64,000 nt of DNA. Source: Nonomuraea helvata (lineage in GTDB: Bacteria; Actinomycetota; Actinomycetes; Streptosporangiales; Streptosporangiaceae). Where the stretch lies: positions 930,001-994,000 of the forward strand of contig NZ_BAAAXV010000001.1 of NCBI RefSeq assembly GCF_039535785.1, read 5' to 3'. Within the stretch, counting starts at the first letter, position 1; every line of letters starts with the position of its first letter. Made by a program: the position numbers and the translations under genes. A model generated the notes under the pieces. It did not search any database and was not told where the DNA came from. It was given only the letters and a program-made list of their open reading frames with translations. This document shows positions 25,210 to 33,700 of this stretch, piece after piece.

Positions 25210-26472
25210 CTAGGGCGAAAGGCGGTGCAGGTCGCGCGGGAAGGCGGTGGTCTGGCGGATGTTGGCGGCGCCCGTCAGCCGGGCCGTCCACCGTTCCAGC
25301 CCCAGCGCGAACCCACCGTGCGGCGGCATCCCGTACCGGAAGGCCTGCAAGTACCCTTCATACGCCTCCGGCCCTTCCCCCCGGGCGGCCAGCGCCGCCA
25401 GGTAGTCCGCGTGGAGGTGCAGCCGCTGACCGCCCGTCACCAGCTCCAGCCCCCGGAACAGCAGGTCGAACCCGTTGGAGTAGCCGGGCCGCGCCGGGTC
25501 GGGGTGGGTGTAGAAGGGCCGCTTGGACATCGGGTAGCCGGTGACGAACAGGAACTCCGACCCGTGCTCCCGCACCGCCCACTCACACAGCCACCGCTCC
25601 TGCGCGGGCGACAGGTCCGGCTCCGCCGAGCCCGTCAGCTCCTGCGCCTCGGTGAAGTGGATGGCCGGGATCTCGGCGGGCACCTCGGGCAGCACGGCCC
25701 CGAGGAGCTCGACGGCGGCGGAGGCGCGGAGCCGTACCGACTCCAGCATGCCGGCCACCGCCTCCCGCAGCACCGCCATCACGTCCCGGTGGTCCCGGAT
25801 GAAGGCCAGTTCGGCGTCGAGGCTGGTGTACTGGGCGAGGTGGCGTACGGTGTCGTGCGGCTCGGCGCGGAAGACGGGGCCGACCTCGTACACCCGCTCG
25901 AACACCCCTGCCATCGCCTGCTTGTAGAACTGCGGCGACTGCGCGAGGTAGGCGGGCCTGCCGAAGTAGTCGATGCCGAAGACGTTCGCGCCCGACTCGG
26001 TGGCCGAGGCGACGATCTTCGGGGTGTGGACCTCGGTGAACCCGAGCCCGTCGAGCGCCTCCCGGAAGCCTGCCACGCTCGCCGCCGAGATCTCCAGCGG
26101 CGCCCTGAGCAGCGGGTGCCGCAGCGCGACGGGCGCGTGGTCGAGGACCGTCGCCAGCCCGGCGGAGACGACGGGCCGGTACAGGTCGAACGGCGGCGCC
26201 GCGCACGGCTCCGACACCACCGTGATCTCCGGCTCCACCAGCTCGACGCCGCCGGGCGCCTGCGGGCTGGCCTGGACGGTGCCGGTGACCTCGACGACGC
26301 TCTCCTCGCCAGGGAGCTCGCGCGCGGCCACCACCTGGGAGAGGCCGGTACGGTCCCTGACGACGAGGAAGGACACGGATTTCAGCTGCCGGCGGCGATG
26401 GACCCAGCCGGCGATCGTCACTCGTTGACCGGCGTGCTCAGCGAGCTCCGCCGACATGACACGAGAGATCAT
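25210..26472 (-). CDS. Archaeal-type aspartyl-tRNA synthetase (possibly Asp-tRNA(Asn)-forming)
   Basis: About 420 residues, the short archaeal/eukaryotic AspRS form, without the insertion domain of the usual 590-residue bacterial enzyme. The N-terminal OB fold (VTIAGWVHRRRQLKSVSFLVVRD) reads the anticodon. Class II motifs are FTEVHTPKI, VFRAEPHDT (motif 2) and GFALGLERW (motif 3), with QSPQFYKQ in the active site. ATG 26472 has AGGAGC six bases upstream and lies at the end of a T-box leader with an Asp specifier. A normal bacterial aspS presumably exists elsewhere, so this may be a second, inducible copy, either non-discriminating or a drug-resistant version; both are inference. Confidence 0.93.
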   Translation of the reverse strand: MISRVMSAELAEHAGQRVTIAGWVHRRRQLKSVSFLVVRDRTGLSQVVAARELPGEESVVEVTGTVQASPQAPGGVELVEPEITVVSEPCAAPPFDLYRPVVSAGLATVLDHAPVALRHPLLRAPLEISAASVAGFREALDGLGFTEVHTPKIVASATESGANVFGIDYFGRPAYLAQSPQFYKQAMAGVFERVYEVGPVFRAEPHDTVRHLAQYTSLDAELAFIRDHRDVMAVLREAVAGMLESVRLRASAAVELLGAVLPEVPAEIPAIHFTEAQELTGSAEPDLSPAQERWLCEWAVREHGSEFLFVTGYPMSKRPFYTHPDPARPGYSNGFDLLFRGLELVTGGQRLHLHADYLAALAARGEGPEAYEGYLQAFRYGMPPHGGFALGLERWTARLTGAANIRQTTAFPRDLHRLSP

Positions 26473-26485
26473 TACAGCTCCTCAT

Positions 26486-26722
26486 GAGGAAGTGCATGAC
26501 CCCTTGGGAGTGCGGGGGAGAAGGGAGCTCCCGGTGCCACCGCACTTTCGCCGCCTCGAGAGGAGACGGCCTCGACGACCCGATGACGGGGGTCAGACCG
26601 GCGGGGCATTTCCTCCCCGCACTCAGGAGTGTCTTCGCCAGCGGGGCACGGGACCGCCTTCGCAGCTACCGGCGGCTCTCTGGACCCCTGCGGGCCCGCT
26701 GGTTACTCGTCTCCGTCAACGC
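26486..26722 (-). promoter_or_regulatory. T-box riboswitch, Asp (GAC) specifier
   Basis: Read on the minus strand. Stem I base GGAG/CTCC encloses a specifier loop with ACGAGTAA on one side and CGAAGACA on the other; GAC (26633-26631) is an Asp codon followed by the usual A. An 8-bp CCAGCGGG/CCCGCTGG stem sits above, and its apical part carries AGAGAGCCGCCGGTAGCTGCG-like T-box distal elements. Downstream, AAAGTGCGGTGGCACCGG (26548-26531) is the T-box proper; TGGC would pair with a tRNA ending GCCA, and tRNA(Asp) has G73. AGTGCGGTGG can instead pair with CCCCCGCACT (26518-26509). TCCTCATGAGGA next to the start could mask the ribosome site, suggesting translational control. Confidence 0.9.
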
Positions 26723-26767
26723 GTTGCCGTAGATCCTACGATCCCGCCCGGGCGACCGGCAAAGCCA

Positions 26768-28159
26768 TTACTTCTCCTTCTTGGCCCGCTTTTCCCGAAT
26801 CTTCATCGTGACCTCGATCGGCGACCCCGCGAACCCGAACTCCTCGCGGATCCGCCGCTCGATGAAGCGCCGATATGTGTCCTCGAGCCACCCGGAGGTG
26901 AACAGCACGAACTTCGGCGGCTCGATCGAGGCCTGCGTGGCGAAGAGGATCTTGGGCTGCTTCCCGCCCCGCACCGGCGGCGGCGTCTGCTGCACCAGCT
27001 CCGTCAGGAACGCGTTGAGCCGCGCCGTCGGGACCCGGGTGGACCACGAGTCGAGCGCCTTCTCCAGAGCGGGCACCAGCCGGTCGACGTGCCGCCCGGT
27101 CTTGGCGGAGATGTTGACCCGCAGCGCCCACGGGGTGCGGACGAGCTGCCGGTCGATCTCCTTCTCCAGGTAGTAGCGGCGGTCCCCGTCGACGAGGTCC
27201 CACTTGTTGAACGCCACCACCATCGCCCGCCCCGACTCGATGACCAGGCCGATGATGCGCAGGTCCTGCTCGGTGAGCTGCTCGCTGGCGTCGATCAGCA
27301 CGATGGCCACCTCGGTGCGCTCCAGCGCCGCCCGGGTGCGCATGGCCGCGTAGTAGTCGGCCCCCTGCAGCTCGCGGTCGCGCCGCCGGATGCCGGCCGT
27401 GTCGACGAAGCGCCAGGTGCGCCCGCCCAGCTCGATCAGCTCGTCCACGGGGTCGCGGGTGGTGCCGGCCATGGGGTCGACCAGCACCCGCTCCTCCCCG
27501 GCGAGCTTGTTGAGCAGCGAGGACTTGCCGACGTTGGGCTTGCCGAGCAGCGCGACGCGGGCCGGGCCGCGCTCGCCCCCGAAGGTGACGGCGGGCGTCT
27601 CGGGCAACGCGTCGAGCACCACGTCGAGCAGGTCGCCGCTGGAGCGCCCGTGCAGGGCCGAGACGGGGTACGGCTCGCCGAGCCCGAGCGACCACAGCGC
27701 GGCGGCCTCCAGCTCGAGCTGCTGGTTGTCGACCTTGTTGGCGGTCAGGATGACCGGCTTGCCGGACTGCCGCAGCACCGAGCCCACGATCTCGTCGGCG
27801 TCGGTCGCGCCCACGGTGGCGTCCACGACGAACACGATCACGTCGGCCAGCTCGACGGCGACCTGGGCCTGCTCGGCGATGCGCAGGTTCATCCCGGTGG
27901 CGTCCGGGTCCCATCCGCCGGTGTCGACGACGGTGAAGCGGCGGCCGCGCCAGTTGGCGTCGTAGGTGACCCGGTCGCGGGTGACGCCGGGCACGTCCTC
28001 CACGACGGCCTCGCGGCGGCCGATGATGCGGTTGACGAGCGTGGACTTGCCGACGTTCGGCCGCCCCACGATGGCGACGACCGGCAGCGGCGCTGTGTCA
28101 CCGTGCTCGGTGATCTCAAGAGCGTCGAGGTCGGCCTCGACCCAGTCCCCCGTTGTCAC
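26768..28159 (-). CDS. der: Ribosome-assembly GTPase Der (EngA)
   Basis: About 463 residues with two tandem GTPase domains: [14 protein letters not shown] and NKVD in the first; [14 protein letters not shown] and NKWD in the second; then the KH-like C-terminal domain. It acts in 50S subunit maturation. The start is GTG 28159 ([11 protein letters not shown]). It lies 38 bases after cmk, the conserved actinobacterial order. The C terminus is lysine-rich (REKRAKKEK). Confidence 0.98.
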   Translation of the reverse strand: MTTGDWVEADLDALEITEHGDTAPLPVVAIVGRPNVGKSTLVNRIIGRREAVVEDVPGVTRDRVTYDANWRGRRFTVVDTGGWDPDATGMNLRIAEQAQVAVELADVIVFVVDATVGATDADEIVGSVLRQSGKPVILTANKVDNQQLELEAAALWSLGLGEPYPVSALHGRSSGDLLDVVLDALPETPAVTFGGERGPARVALLGKPNVGKSSLLNKLAGEERVLVDPMAGTTRDPVDELIELGGRTWRFVDTAGIRRRDRELQGADYYAAMRTRAALERTEVAIVLIDASEQLTEQDLRIIGLVIESGRAMVVAFNKWDLVDGDRRYYLEKEIDRQLVRTPWALRVNISAKTGRHVDRLVPALEKALDSWSTRVPTARLNAFLTELVQQTPPPVRGGKQPKILFATQASIEPPKFVLFTSGWLEDTYRRFIERRIREEFGFAGSPIEVTMKIREKRAKKEK

Positions 28160-28197
28160 GATGGAATTCCTTAATGTGAGTACCGCACCTGAAATCC

Positions 28198-28854
28198 TCA
28201 GGTGCGCTCTTTGACCAGCCTCAACACCTCGCCGATCACCTCTTCGAGAGAGAGCGGGGTGGTGTCGAGCTCGACGGCGCCATCCGCCATCGAGAGTGGG
28301 TCCGTCTTACGTGTCGAGTCCAGGGTGTCACGCCTGGCCATGGCCTCCTGCTGCGCCTCCACCGTCGAGCCGGCCAGCTCGGCGCTGCGCCGCCTGGCAC
28401 GGGCCTCGGGGCTGGCCGTCAGGTAGACCTTGACGGCTGCTTCGGGCCAGACGGCCGTGCCGATGTCGCGGCCCTCGACCACGATGTCACCGGCGCCGAT
28501 GATCTCCCGCTGGAGCGCGACCAGGCGCGCCCGCACCTCGGGAACGGCGGCCACGACGGAGACGGAGCCCGTGACCTCGGCCTCCCTGATCGGCCCCGCC
28601 ACGTCGAGGCCGTCGACGTGGATCGTGGGACCGTCGGGATCGGTGCCGACGTCGATGCGCGGCCCGCCGCAACGGGCCGCCACGGCGGCGGGGTCGGCGA
28701 GGTCGACCTCCTGCTGGAGCATCCACCAGGTCATCGCGCGGTACATCGCCCCGGTGTCGAGATAGCGCAGGCCCAGCGCCCTGGCGACGCCGCGCGACAC
28801 GCTCGACTTACCCGACCCCGAAGGGCCGTCCATGGCGACGACCAGACCGGTCAC
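28198..28854 (-). CDS. cmk: Cytidylate kinase
   Basis: About 218 residues. It phosphorylates CMP and dCMP with ATP. P-loop [44 protein letters not shown] and the lid RARRRSAEL are all present. Start GTG 28854. It is transcribed with der. In many actinobacteria cmk follows tyrA closely; here about 3.7 kb of accessory genes separate them. Confidence 0.98.
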   Translation of the reverse strand: MTGLVVAMDGPSGSGKSSVSRGVARALGLRYLDTGAMYRAMTWWMLQQEVDLADPAAVAARCGGPRIDVGTDPDGPTIHVDGLDVAGPIREAEVTGSVSVVAAVPEVRARLVALQREIIGAGDIVVEGRDIGTAVWPEAAVKVYLTASPEARARRRSAELAGSTVEAQQEAMARRDTLDSTRKTDPLSMADGAVELDTTPLSLEEVIGEVLRLVKERT

Positions 28855-28975
28855 GGCCTCTCCCTCTTCACGAGCCTGCCAGCGGACACCAGGTCCTCGC
28901 CGTACGGATGGACCAGGCCGGATGCGTCGATCCCGTCAGCGCACCACCAAGAGAGAGTACCGTGTCCCGCTCAAT

Positions 28976-29007
28976 GTCCGGCTCAATCGGCGTCCGGCTC
29001 AATCGGC
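28976..29007. repeat. 16-bp perfect tandem repeat at the end of the carotenoid oxygenase gene
   Basis: GTCCGGCTCAATCGGC occurs twice in a row, and a degenerate third copy precedes it. The stop codon of the oxygenase gene (28999-29001) lies in one copy. The unit is not a multiple of three. Confidence 0.8.
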
Positions 29008-30357
29008 GATCCAGCTGCCGTGGAAGCCGAGCGGCACCCTGGCGGGCAGGTGGACGGTCGCGACCGGCTCGCCGGTGAAGTCCTGCGCCGACAGGATCAC
29101 CAGGTCGGCCGCTCCCCTGGCCTCGTTGTTGACGTAGGCGAGCACGTATCCGTCGTCCTCGGCCTCCCCCGAGGCCACGAACACCGGCTCGCCCACGTAC
29201 GCGCCGCGCCCGAACTGGCGCGACTGCGCCGTCCCCCGCTCCAGGTCGTGCTTGATGAGCGTGTTGTCGAACGCCTCGTCGGGCAGGTCCTCCAGCTCGG
29301 TGTCGGTCCGCCTGAGCACGTCGTCGAGATCGACGGCGGCCGCGGTGTAGCCGTAGCGGTACGGCCGGCCGGTGCGGCGCTCGTCCATGCGCGGGAACTC
29401 CTGCGACCGGTCGTCCAGCCGCGTCTCGCGGACCTTGCCGGCGGCCGGGTCGATCCGCCACCGGTCGAGCGTCGGCAGGCCACCCTGATCGAGCCGGGCG
29501 TCCACGAACCGCTTGGGGTAGCGGACCACGTCCACCACCACCTCGTCGCCGTCGTCGTAGGCGTTCAGCGTGTGGAAGACCCAGCACGGATCGATGTCCA
29601 CCCACCGCACGTCGCCGCTCTCGCGCGACATGAGCCCGAGCCGGGCGCCATGGGCGTCGTTCCAGGCGTACGGCAGCTGCCGGCCCTGCTCCGCGTGGCC
29701 CATGCTGAACGTGACCGGCAGGTCGTAGATCACCACGTACCGCTCGGTGAGGGCGAAGTCGTGCAGCATCGGGGCGTCGGCGATCGGGATGTTCCTGACC
29801 TGGGTGACCGTGCCCTCGAGGTCGATCACGATGTGCTGGTGGTGGTCCCAGCCGAAGAAGTAGGCCAGCGCGTGCAGCTCGCCGTTGACCGGGTCGAGGT
29901 GGGTGTGCGCGGCGTACCCGCCGGGCAGGCCCCCGCCGAAGTCGCACCTGCCGATCGTGTCGAGCTCGTAACTCAGCTCGTACGGCAGGGCGCCCGCCTC
30001 GACGAGCGCGAACGTGCGCCCGGCCAGCCCGATGACATGGGTGTTGGCGGCGAAGTCCATCCCCTCGTGCACGGGTCCGGGCCTGGGCGGCTCGCCGAGC
30101 CGGGCGGCGACGTCGTTGCTGCGTACCCACCGGTTGCGGTACCACTCGGCGCGGCCGTCGCGCAGCCGCACGCCGTGGACCATGCCCTCGCCGGTGAAGA
30201 GATGGCTCGCCCTCGGGTCGTCGAGGTTGAGCGGGTTGGGCCCGTTACGCAGATAGCGGCCGTTGAGCTCGGCCGGGATGCGTCCGGTGACCTCCAGGTC
30301 GAAGGCGGTGATCTCCTCGGTCACGGGGGTGAAGCCGCCGGTGTACGGGGTGGTCAT
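28999..30357 (-). CDS. Carotenoid cleavage oxygenase (RPE65/CCD family)
   Basis: About 452 residues. Non-heme iron dioxygenases of this family cleave carotenoids or stilbenes. The four iron-binding histidines appear in order in GYAAHTHLDP, MLHDFALT, WVFHTLNAYDDGDEVV and LGFHGSW. The N-terminal GRYLRNGPNP and HLFTGEGMVHGV are family hallmarks. Its ATG overlaps the TetR stop (ATGA), so regulator and enzyme are made together. No carotenoid synthesis genes are in the window. Confidence 0.94.
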   Translation of the reverse strand: MTTPYTGGFTPVTEEITAFDLEVTGRIPAELNGRYLRNGPNPLNLDDPRASHLFTGEGMVHGVRLRDGRAEWYRNRWVRSNDVAARLGEPPRPGPVHEGMDFAANTHVIGLAGRTFALVEAGALPYELSYELDTIGRCDFGGGLPGGYAAHTHLDPVNGELHALAYFFGWDHHQHIVIDLEGTVTQVRNIPIADAPMLHDFALTERYVVIYDLPVTFSMGHAEQGRQLPYAWNDAHGARLGLMSRESGDVRWVDIDPCWVFHTLNAYDDGDEVVVDVVRYPKRFVDARLDQGGLPTLDRWRIDPAAGKVRETRLDDRSQEFPRMDERRTGRPYRYGYTAAAVDLDDVLRRTDTELEDLPDEAFDNTLIKHDLERGTAQSRQFGRGAYVGEPVFVASGEAEDDGYVLAYVNNEARGAADLVILSAQDFTGEPVATVHLPARVPLGFHGSWIAD

Positions 30358-31028
30358 GATGCGTTCCTCTCATCGGGCCTGTCATCGGGCCTGTCATCGG
30401 GCCTGCCATCGGGCCTGTCATCGGAGGCCAGGAAGGGGGCGAGCACCGAGTCGCAGAGCAGCGGGTAGCGCCGCGACGCCGTGGGTTCGTCGAAATGGCC
30501 GAGGATCTCCAGGCTCACGGCGCCGTGGATGGCCATCCACAGCACGTCGGCGATCTCCTCGGCCTCTCCCCCGCGCAGCGCGCCAGCCTCCAGGCACGTC
30601 CCCACGGCCTGCACGAGCAGGCCGAACGTGCGCTTCGCCGACCCCACGGCCTCGTCGCCCGGCTGGAACCCGGCCATGGCCCCCAGGAACATGACCCGGT
30701 AGTAGTCGGGCTCGGCCAGCGCGTAGGCACGGTAGGCGTCCAAGCCCCTGCGCAGCCTGGCCAGGGGATCGCTCCCGCCGCCGCCCTCCTCCAGCAGCCA
30801 CCGCTCGAACCTCGCGAACCCCTCCAGCCAGAGCGCCTCGCTGAGCCCGTCCTTGCCGCCGAAGAGGGTGTAGATCACCTTGGTCGAGCAGCCGACCTCG
30901 CCGGCGATCCGCCGCACGGTCAGCGCCGCCGGCCCTTCGGTGACGAGCAGGTGGGTGGCGGCGTCGAGGATGGCGGCCCGGACGACGTGCTGCCCTTCCT
31001 GCTGGGCCTGCTGGTACGCGCTGGTCAC
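30354..31028 (-). CDS. TetR-family transcriptional regulator
   Basis: About 224 residues from GTG 31028; the longer in-frame start at 31097 would extend across the operator and is rejected. Helix-turn-helix: AILDAATHLLVTEGPAALTVRRIAGEVGCSTKVIYTLFGGKDGL (residues about 15-58, quoted in pieces: TVRRIAGEVG, STKVIYTLFG). The C-terminal ligand domain resembles WHG-type TetR proteins. The C terminus consists of DRPD repeats from a 12-bp DNA repeat. Coupled to the carotenoid oxygenase; probably autoregulated through GGTAACGTTGTTACC just upstream. Confidence 0.93.
   Translation of the reverse strand: MTSAYQQAQQEGQHVVRAAILDAATHLLVTEGPAALTVRRIAGEVGCSTKVIYTLFGGKDGLSEALWLEGFARFERWLLEEGGGGSDPLARLRRGLDAYRAYALAEPDYYRVMFLGAMAGFQPGDEAVGSAKRTFGLLVQAVGTCLEAGALRGGEAEEIADVLWMAIHGAVSLEILGHFDEPTASRRYPLLCDSVLAPFLASDDRPDGRPDDRPDDRPDERNAS
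30371..30424. repeat. 12-bp tandem repeat, 4.5 copies, in the 3' end of the TetR gene
   Basis: Unit CATCGGGCCTGT (one copy ends in C). It encodes repeated DRPD in the reverse frame. In-frame length changes would vary only the disordered tail. Confidence 0.9.
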
Positions 31029-31062
31029 GGTAACGCCGTTTCTTCTCGGTAACGTTGTTACC
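31029..31062 (-). promoter_or_regulatory. TetR operator
   Basis: Perfect inverted repeat GGTAAC-GTT-GTTACC at 31048-31062, with a further half-site GGTAAC at 31029-31034 touching the GTG start of the TetR gene. Position and symmetry fit autoregulation of the tetR-oxygenase operon; it could also affect the divergent glycosyltransferase gene. Confidence 0.7.
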
Positions 31063-31132
31063 CACTCTTTGTACGCCCGTCCGGGAGGAGACGTCAAGGA
31101 CTAAGAGCGGCCCTCGCGGTAAGTGGCCCGAT

Positions 31133-31978
31133 GTGAAAGAAGCGCGTGTCACCGTCGTGGTGGCCAGCAAGGACCGGCTGCGTGCGCTGACCCGTACGCT
31201 TCCCATGCACCCGCGCCCCGTGATCCTCGTCGACAACGGCTCGACCGACGGGACCGCGGGGTTCGTACGGCGCCACTTCCCGGACGTCCACCTGGTCGAG
31301 GCGGGCACGAACCTGGGGGCGCCCGCCCGCAACATCGGCGTCCGGCTGGCGGAGACGCCCTACGTGGCCTTCGCCGACGACGACTCCTGGTGGGCTCCCA
31401 AAGCGCTGGAGCGGGCCGCCGACGTGCTGGACGTCCATCCGCGCCTGGCCGTCCTGGGCGCGCGCGTGCTGGTGGGCCCCGAGGAGCGGCTGGACACGGT
31501 GTCGGAGCTGATGCGCGACTCGCCGCTCGGCACGGAGCCGGACCTGCCGGGGCCGAGCGTGCTGGGGTTCCTGGCGTGCGGGGCGGTGGTGCGCAAGGAG
31601 GCGTTCCTGGAGGCGGGCGGGTTCGACGACGTGATCTTCTTCTTCGGCGAGGAGGAGCGGCTGGCGGTGGACCTGGCCGCGCGGGGGTGGGGGCTGGCGT
31701 ACGTGGACGACGTCGTGGCCCACCACCACCCCTCGCCCGCCAGGGACCCGCGCGGGAGGCAGGTGCTGGCCGCCCGCAACGCCGTGCTGACCGCGGTGCT
31801 GCGCCGCCCGTGGCGGGTGGTGGCGCGGCGGTCGTTCGACGCCCTGCGGGGCGGGCCCGCGGGCTGGGCGGGGCTGCGCAGCGCCGTACCGAGGCTGCCG
31901 CGGGCGCTGGCCGAGCGGCGGGAGCTGCCGCTCGCGGTGGAGACGGCGCGGCGGAGACTGGAGCGCTCCGATGGCTGA
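31133..31978 (+). CDS. GT2-family glycosyltransferase
   Basis: About 281 residues from GTG 31133. Nucleotide-sugar-dependent GT-A enzyme: VTVVVASKDRLRAL, ILVDNGSTDGT, NLGAPARNIGV and the metal-binding FADDDSWW are visible, then GGFDDVIFFFGEEERLAVDL. The C-terminal part (RNAVLTAVLRRPWRVVARR) is a basic amphipathic segment seen in this subfamily. No ribosome site is obvious. It is immediately followed, with an 8-base overlap, by a fragment resembling its own C terminus. The acceptor is unknown. Confidence 0.88.
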   Translation: MKEARVTVVVASKDRLRALTRTLPMHPRPVILVDNGSTDGTAGFVRRHFPDVHLVEAGTNLGAPARNIGVRLAETPYVAFADDDSWWAPKALERAADVLDVHPRLAVLGARVLVGPEERLDTVSELMRDSPLGTEPDLPGPSVLGFLACGAVVRKEAFLEAGGFDDVIFFFGEEERLAVDLAARGWGLAYVDDVVAHHHPSPARDPRGRQVLAARNAVLTAVLRRPWRVVARRSFDALRGGPAGWAGLRSAVPRLPRALAERRELPLAVETARRRLERSDG

Positions 31979-32243
31979 TCCGCGCGTGGGCGCCGTGGGG
32001 CTGGGTAACACGCTCTGGTTCACGTGGCTGCGGCGCCCGCTCGGGGCGGCGCTGCGACGCACCGTGCACCTGGCGACGACCGTGCCGCACGACCGCGTCT
32101 CGGCGCTCGCCGCCCTGGACGCACTGCGCGGCCTGCCCTGGGTGCTGGCCGAACGGCGACGTGTCCCGCCGCAGGTCGAGGCGCGACTGGCGAGTCTGGA
32201 GGCATCTCAAGAGAACTCTCGCGCCCGACGTTACGTCTCGTGA
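31971..32243 (+). pseudogene. C-terminal fragment of a second GT2 glycosyltransferase
   Basis: A 90-codon frame. GLGNTLWFTWLRRPLGAALRR and LRGLPWVLAERRRVPPQVEARL align in order and spacing with the last 65 or so residues of the complete upstream protein (RNAVLTAVLRRPWRVVARR ... PRALAERRELPLAVETARRRL). The catalytic GT-A domain is absent. The simplest reading is a former tandem duplicate that lost its 5' part. It still has an ATG overlapping the upstream stop, so it may be translated. Confidence 0.65.
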
Positions 32244-32263
32244 GCGGAGGGAAGCAGAGAGTC

Positions 32264-32458
32264 ATGAAGACAACAATCAACCCGATCGAGCTGCAGAAGC
32301 ACCTCGGTGGCGTCGACTACCCGGCCAGCAAGCAGGAGCTCGTCAGAGCGGCCCGCGAGCACAACGCGAGCCAGGAGATCATCAAGGCCCTGGAATCCAT
32401 GCCCGACCGCGAGTACGACGGCCCTAACGCCGTCAGCGAGGCGGTCACCAAGCGCTGA
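32264..32458 (+). CDS. DUF2795 family small protein
   Basis: About 64 residues: begins MKTTINPIELQKHLGGVDYPA and ends MPDREYDGPNAVSEAVTKR, split here at the middle helix. This is the usual size and pattern (hydrophobic N-terminal strand, ASKQELVRAAREHNAS, EYDGP...V) of DUF2795, a small family common in actinobacteria with no established function. A GGAGGG site lies upstream. A strong hairpin follows the stop. Confidence 0.9.
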   Translation: MKTTINPIELQKHLGGVDYPASKQELVRAAREHNASQEIIKALESMPDREYDGPNAVSEAVTKR

Positions 32459-32472
32459 CCGTGGGGAGTGCG

Positions 32473-32501
32473 CCGGGCGGGGCCTCATCGGCCCCGCCCG
32501 G
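32473..32501. terminator. Strong GC hairpin between DUF2795 and tyrA
   Basis: CCGGGCGGGGCC-TCATC-GGCCCCGCCCGG, a perfect 12-bp stem with a 5-base loop. Both flanking genes converge on it, so it probably acts in both directions. No clear T-run. Confidence 0.8.
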
Positions 32502-32547
32502 TGTGCTGTTCAGCCGGGCCCGGCGCGCGGACTGTCGTCCGGCCGGC

Positions 32548-33636
32548 CTAGGGAACCTGCCAGCCGCGCTCGCGCAGGGCGTCGATGAGCGTCGAGACCG
32601 CGTCGGGCTGCACCGACAGCTCGGCGATGCCCAGGGGCAGCCCGGGGGCGTGCTCCAGGCGCACGTCCTCGACGTTGACTCCGACCTCGTCGCACACCAG
32701 GAAGAGGCGGGCCAGCTGGCCGGGGCGGTCGCCGATGACGACCTGGACGACGGCGTAGGAGGAGGCCGGGCCGCCGTGCTTGCCGGGGATGCGGTCGTGG
32801 CCCGCGACGCCGCGCTTGAGCAGCTGGGTGATCTCCCCGGTGGCGGTGCCGTCGCCCTCGGCCAGCGCGCGCAGGGCGCCGGCGGCCTCGGCGAGGTCGG
32901 CGGCGACGGCCTCGAGCACCTCGGCGACCGGGGCGGCGTTGCCTGACAGGATGCCGAGCCAGAGGCCGGGGTCGCTGCCCGCGATCCTGGTGACGTCGCG
33001 TACGCCCTGGCCGGCCAGCCCGAGCGCGACGTCGGTGGCGTCGGCCAGGCGGGCGGCCACGGCGGAGGCGGCGACGTGGGGCGCGTGGGAGACGACCGCG
33101 ACCGCGCGGTCGTGGTCGGCCGCGCTCACCTCGACGGCGTTGGCCCCGCACAGCTCGATCAGCCGCAGCACGGCCGCCTTCGCCTCGGCGCCGGACGCCT
33201 CGGTGGGGCACAGCGCCCACGGCCGGCCCAGGAACAGATCGGCCCTGGCCGCACCCGGGCCCGACTTCTCGCGCCCCGCGAGGGGGTGGGAGGCCACGTA
33301 GGTGGCCAGGTCGCAGCCGAGCTGCGCGGCCCGGTCGAGGGGCTCGACCTTCACGCTGGCGACATCGGTGTAGAACCTGGCCGCGTCGATCCGCTGCAGC
33401 TCCAGCAGCTCGGTCGCCACGTGGGCGGGAGGCACGGCGATGACCGCCAGGTCCACCTGTTCGGCAGACCCCTCGCCGGTCTGCCACTCCTCACCGGCAC
33501 CGAGCTCTCGCGCCAGCCGTACGGCGCCCTGGTCACGGTCGGCGAGCAGCACGCGTACGCCGCGCTTGCGCAGCGCCAGGGCCGCGGAAGTGCCGATGAG
33601 ACCGGTGCCGACGACGAGCACGGTACGAAGTTCCAT
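32548..33636 (-). CDS. tyrA: Prephenate dehydrogenase with ACT domain
   Basis: About 362 residues from ATG 33636 (AGGA upstream). Tyrosine synthesis. The NAD loop is VLVVGTGLIGTSAALALRKRG, the substrate site ASHPLAGREKSGPG, and VVSHAPHVAASAVA follows. A C-terminal ACT domain (VQVVIGDRPGQLARLFLVCDEVGVNVEDV, residues about 280-310, quoted in part as IGDRPGQLARLF) suggests feedback by an aromatic amino acid. It is preceded by aroH in the same direction with 64 bases between, forming a short tyrosine-branch operon. Confidence 0.97.
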   Translation of the reverse strand: MELRTVLVVGTGLIGTSAALALRKRGVRVLLADRDQGAVRLARELGAGEEWQTGEGSAEQVDLAVIAVPPAHVATELLELQRIDAARFYTDVASVKVEPLDRAAQLGCDLATYVASHPLAGREKSGPGAARADLFLGRPWALCPTEASGAEAKAAVLRLIELCGANAVEVSAADHDRAVAVVSHAPHVAASAVAARLADATDVALGLAGQGVRDVTRIAGSDPGLWLGILSGNAAPVAEVLEAVAADLAEAAGALRALAEGDGTATGEITQLLKRGVAGHDRIPGKHGGPASSYAVVQVVIGDRPGQLARLFLVCDEVGVNVEDVRLEHAPGLPLGIAELSVQPDAVSTLIDALRERGWQVP

Positions 33637-33700
33637 GTCGGTGTCCTGATTTATCCGGCTATTGGAGTTTTGAGTCTCGCGTGGTGCGCTTTTTAGCTGC

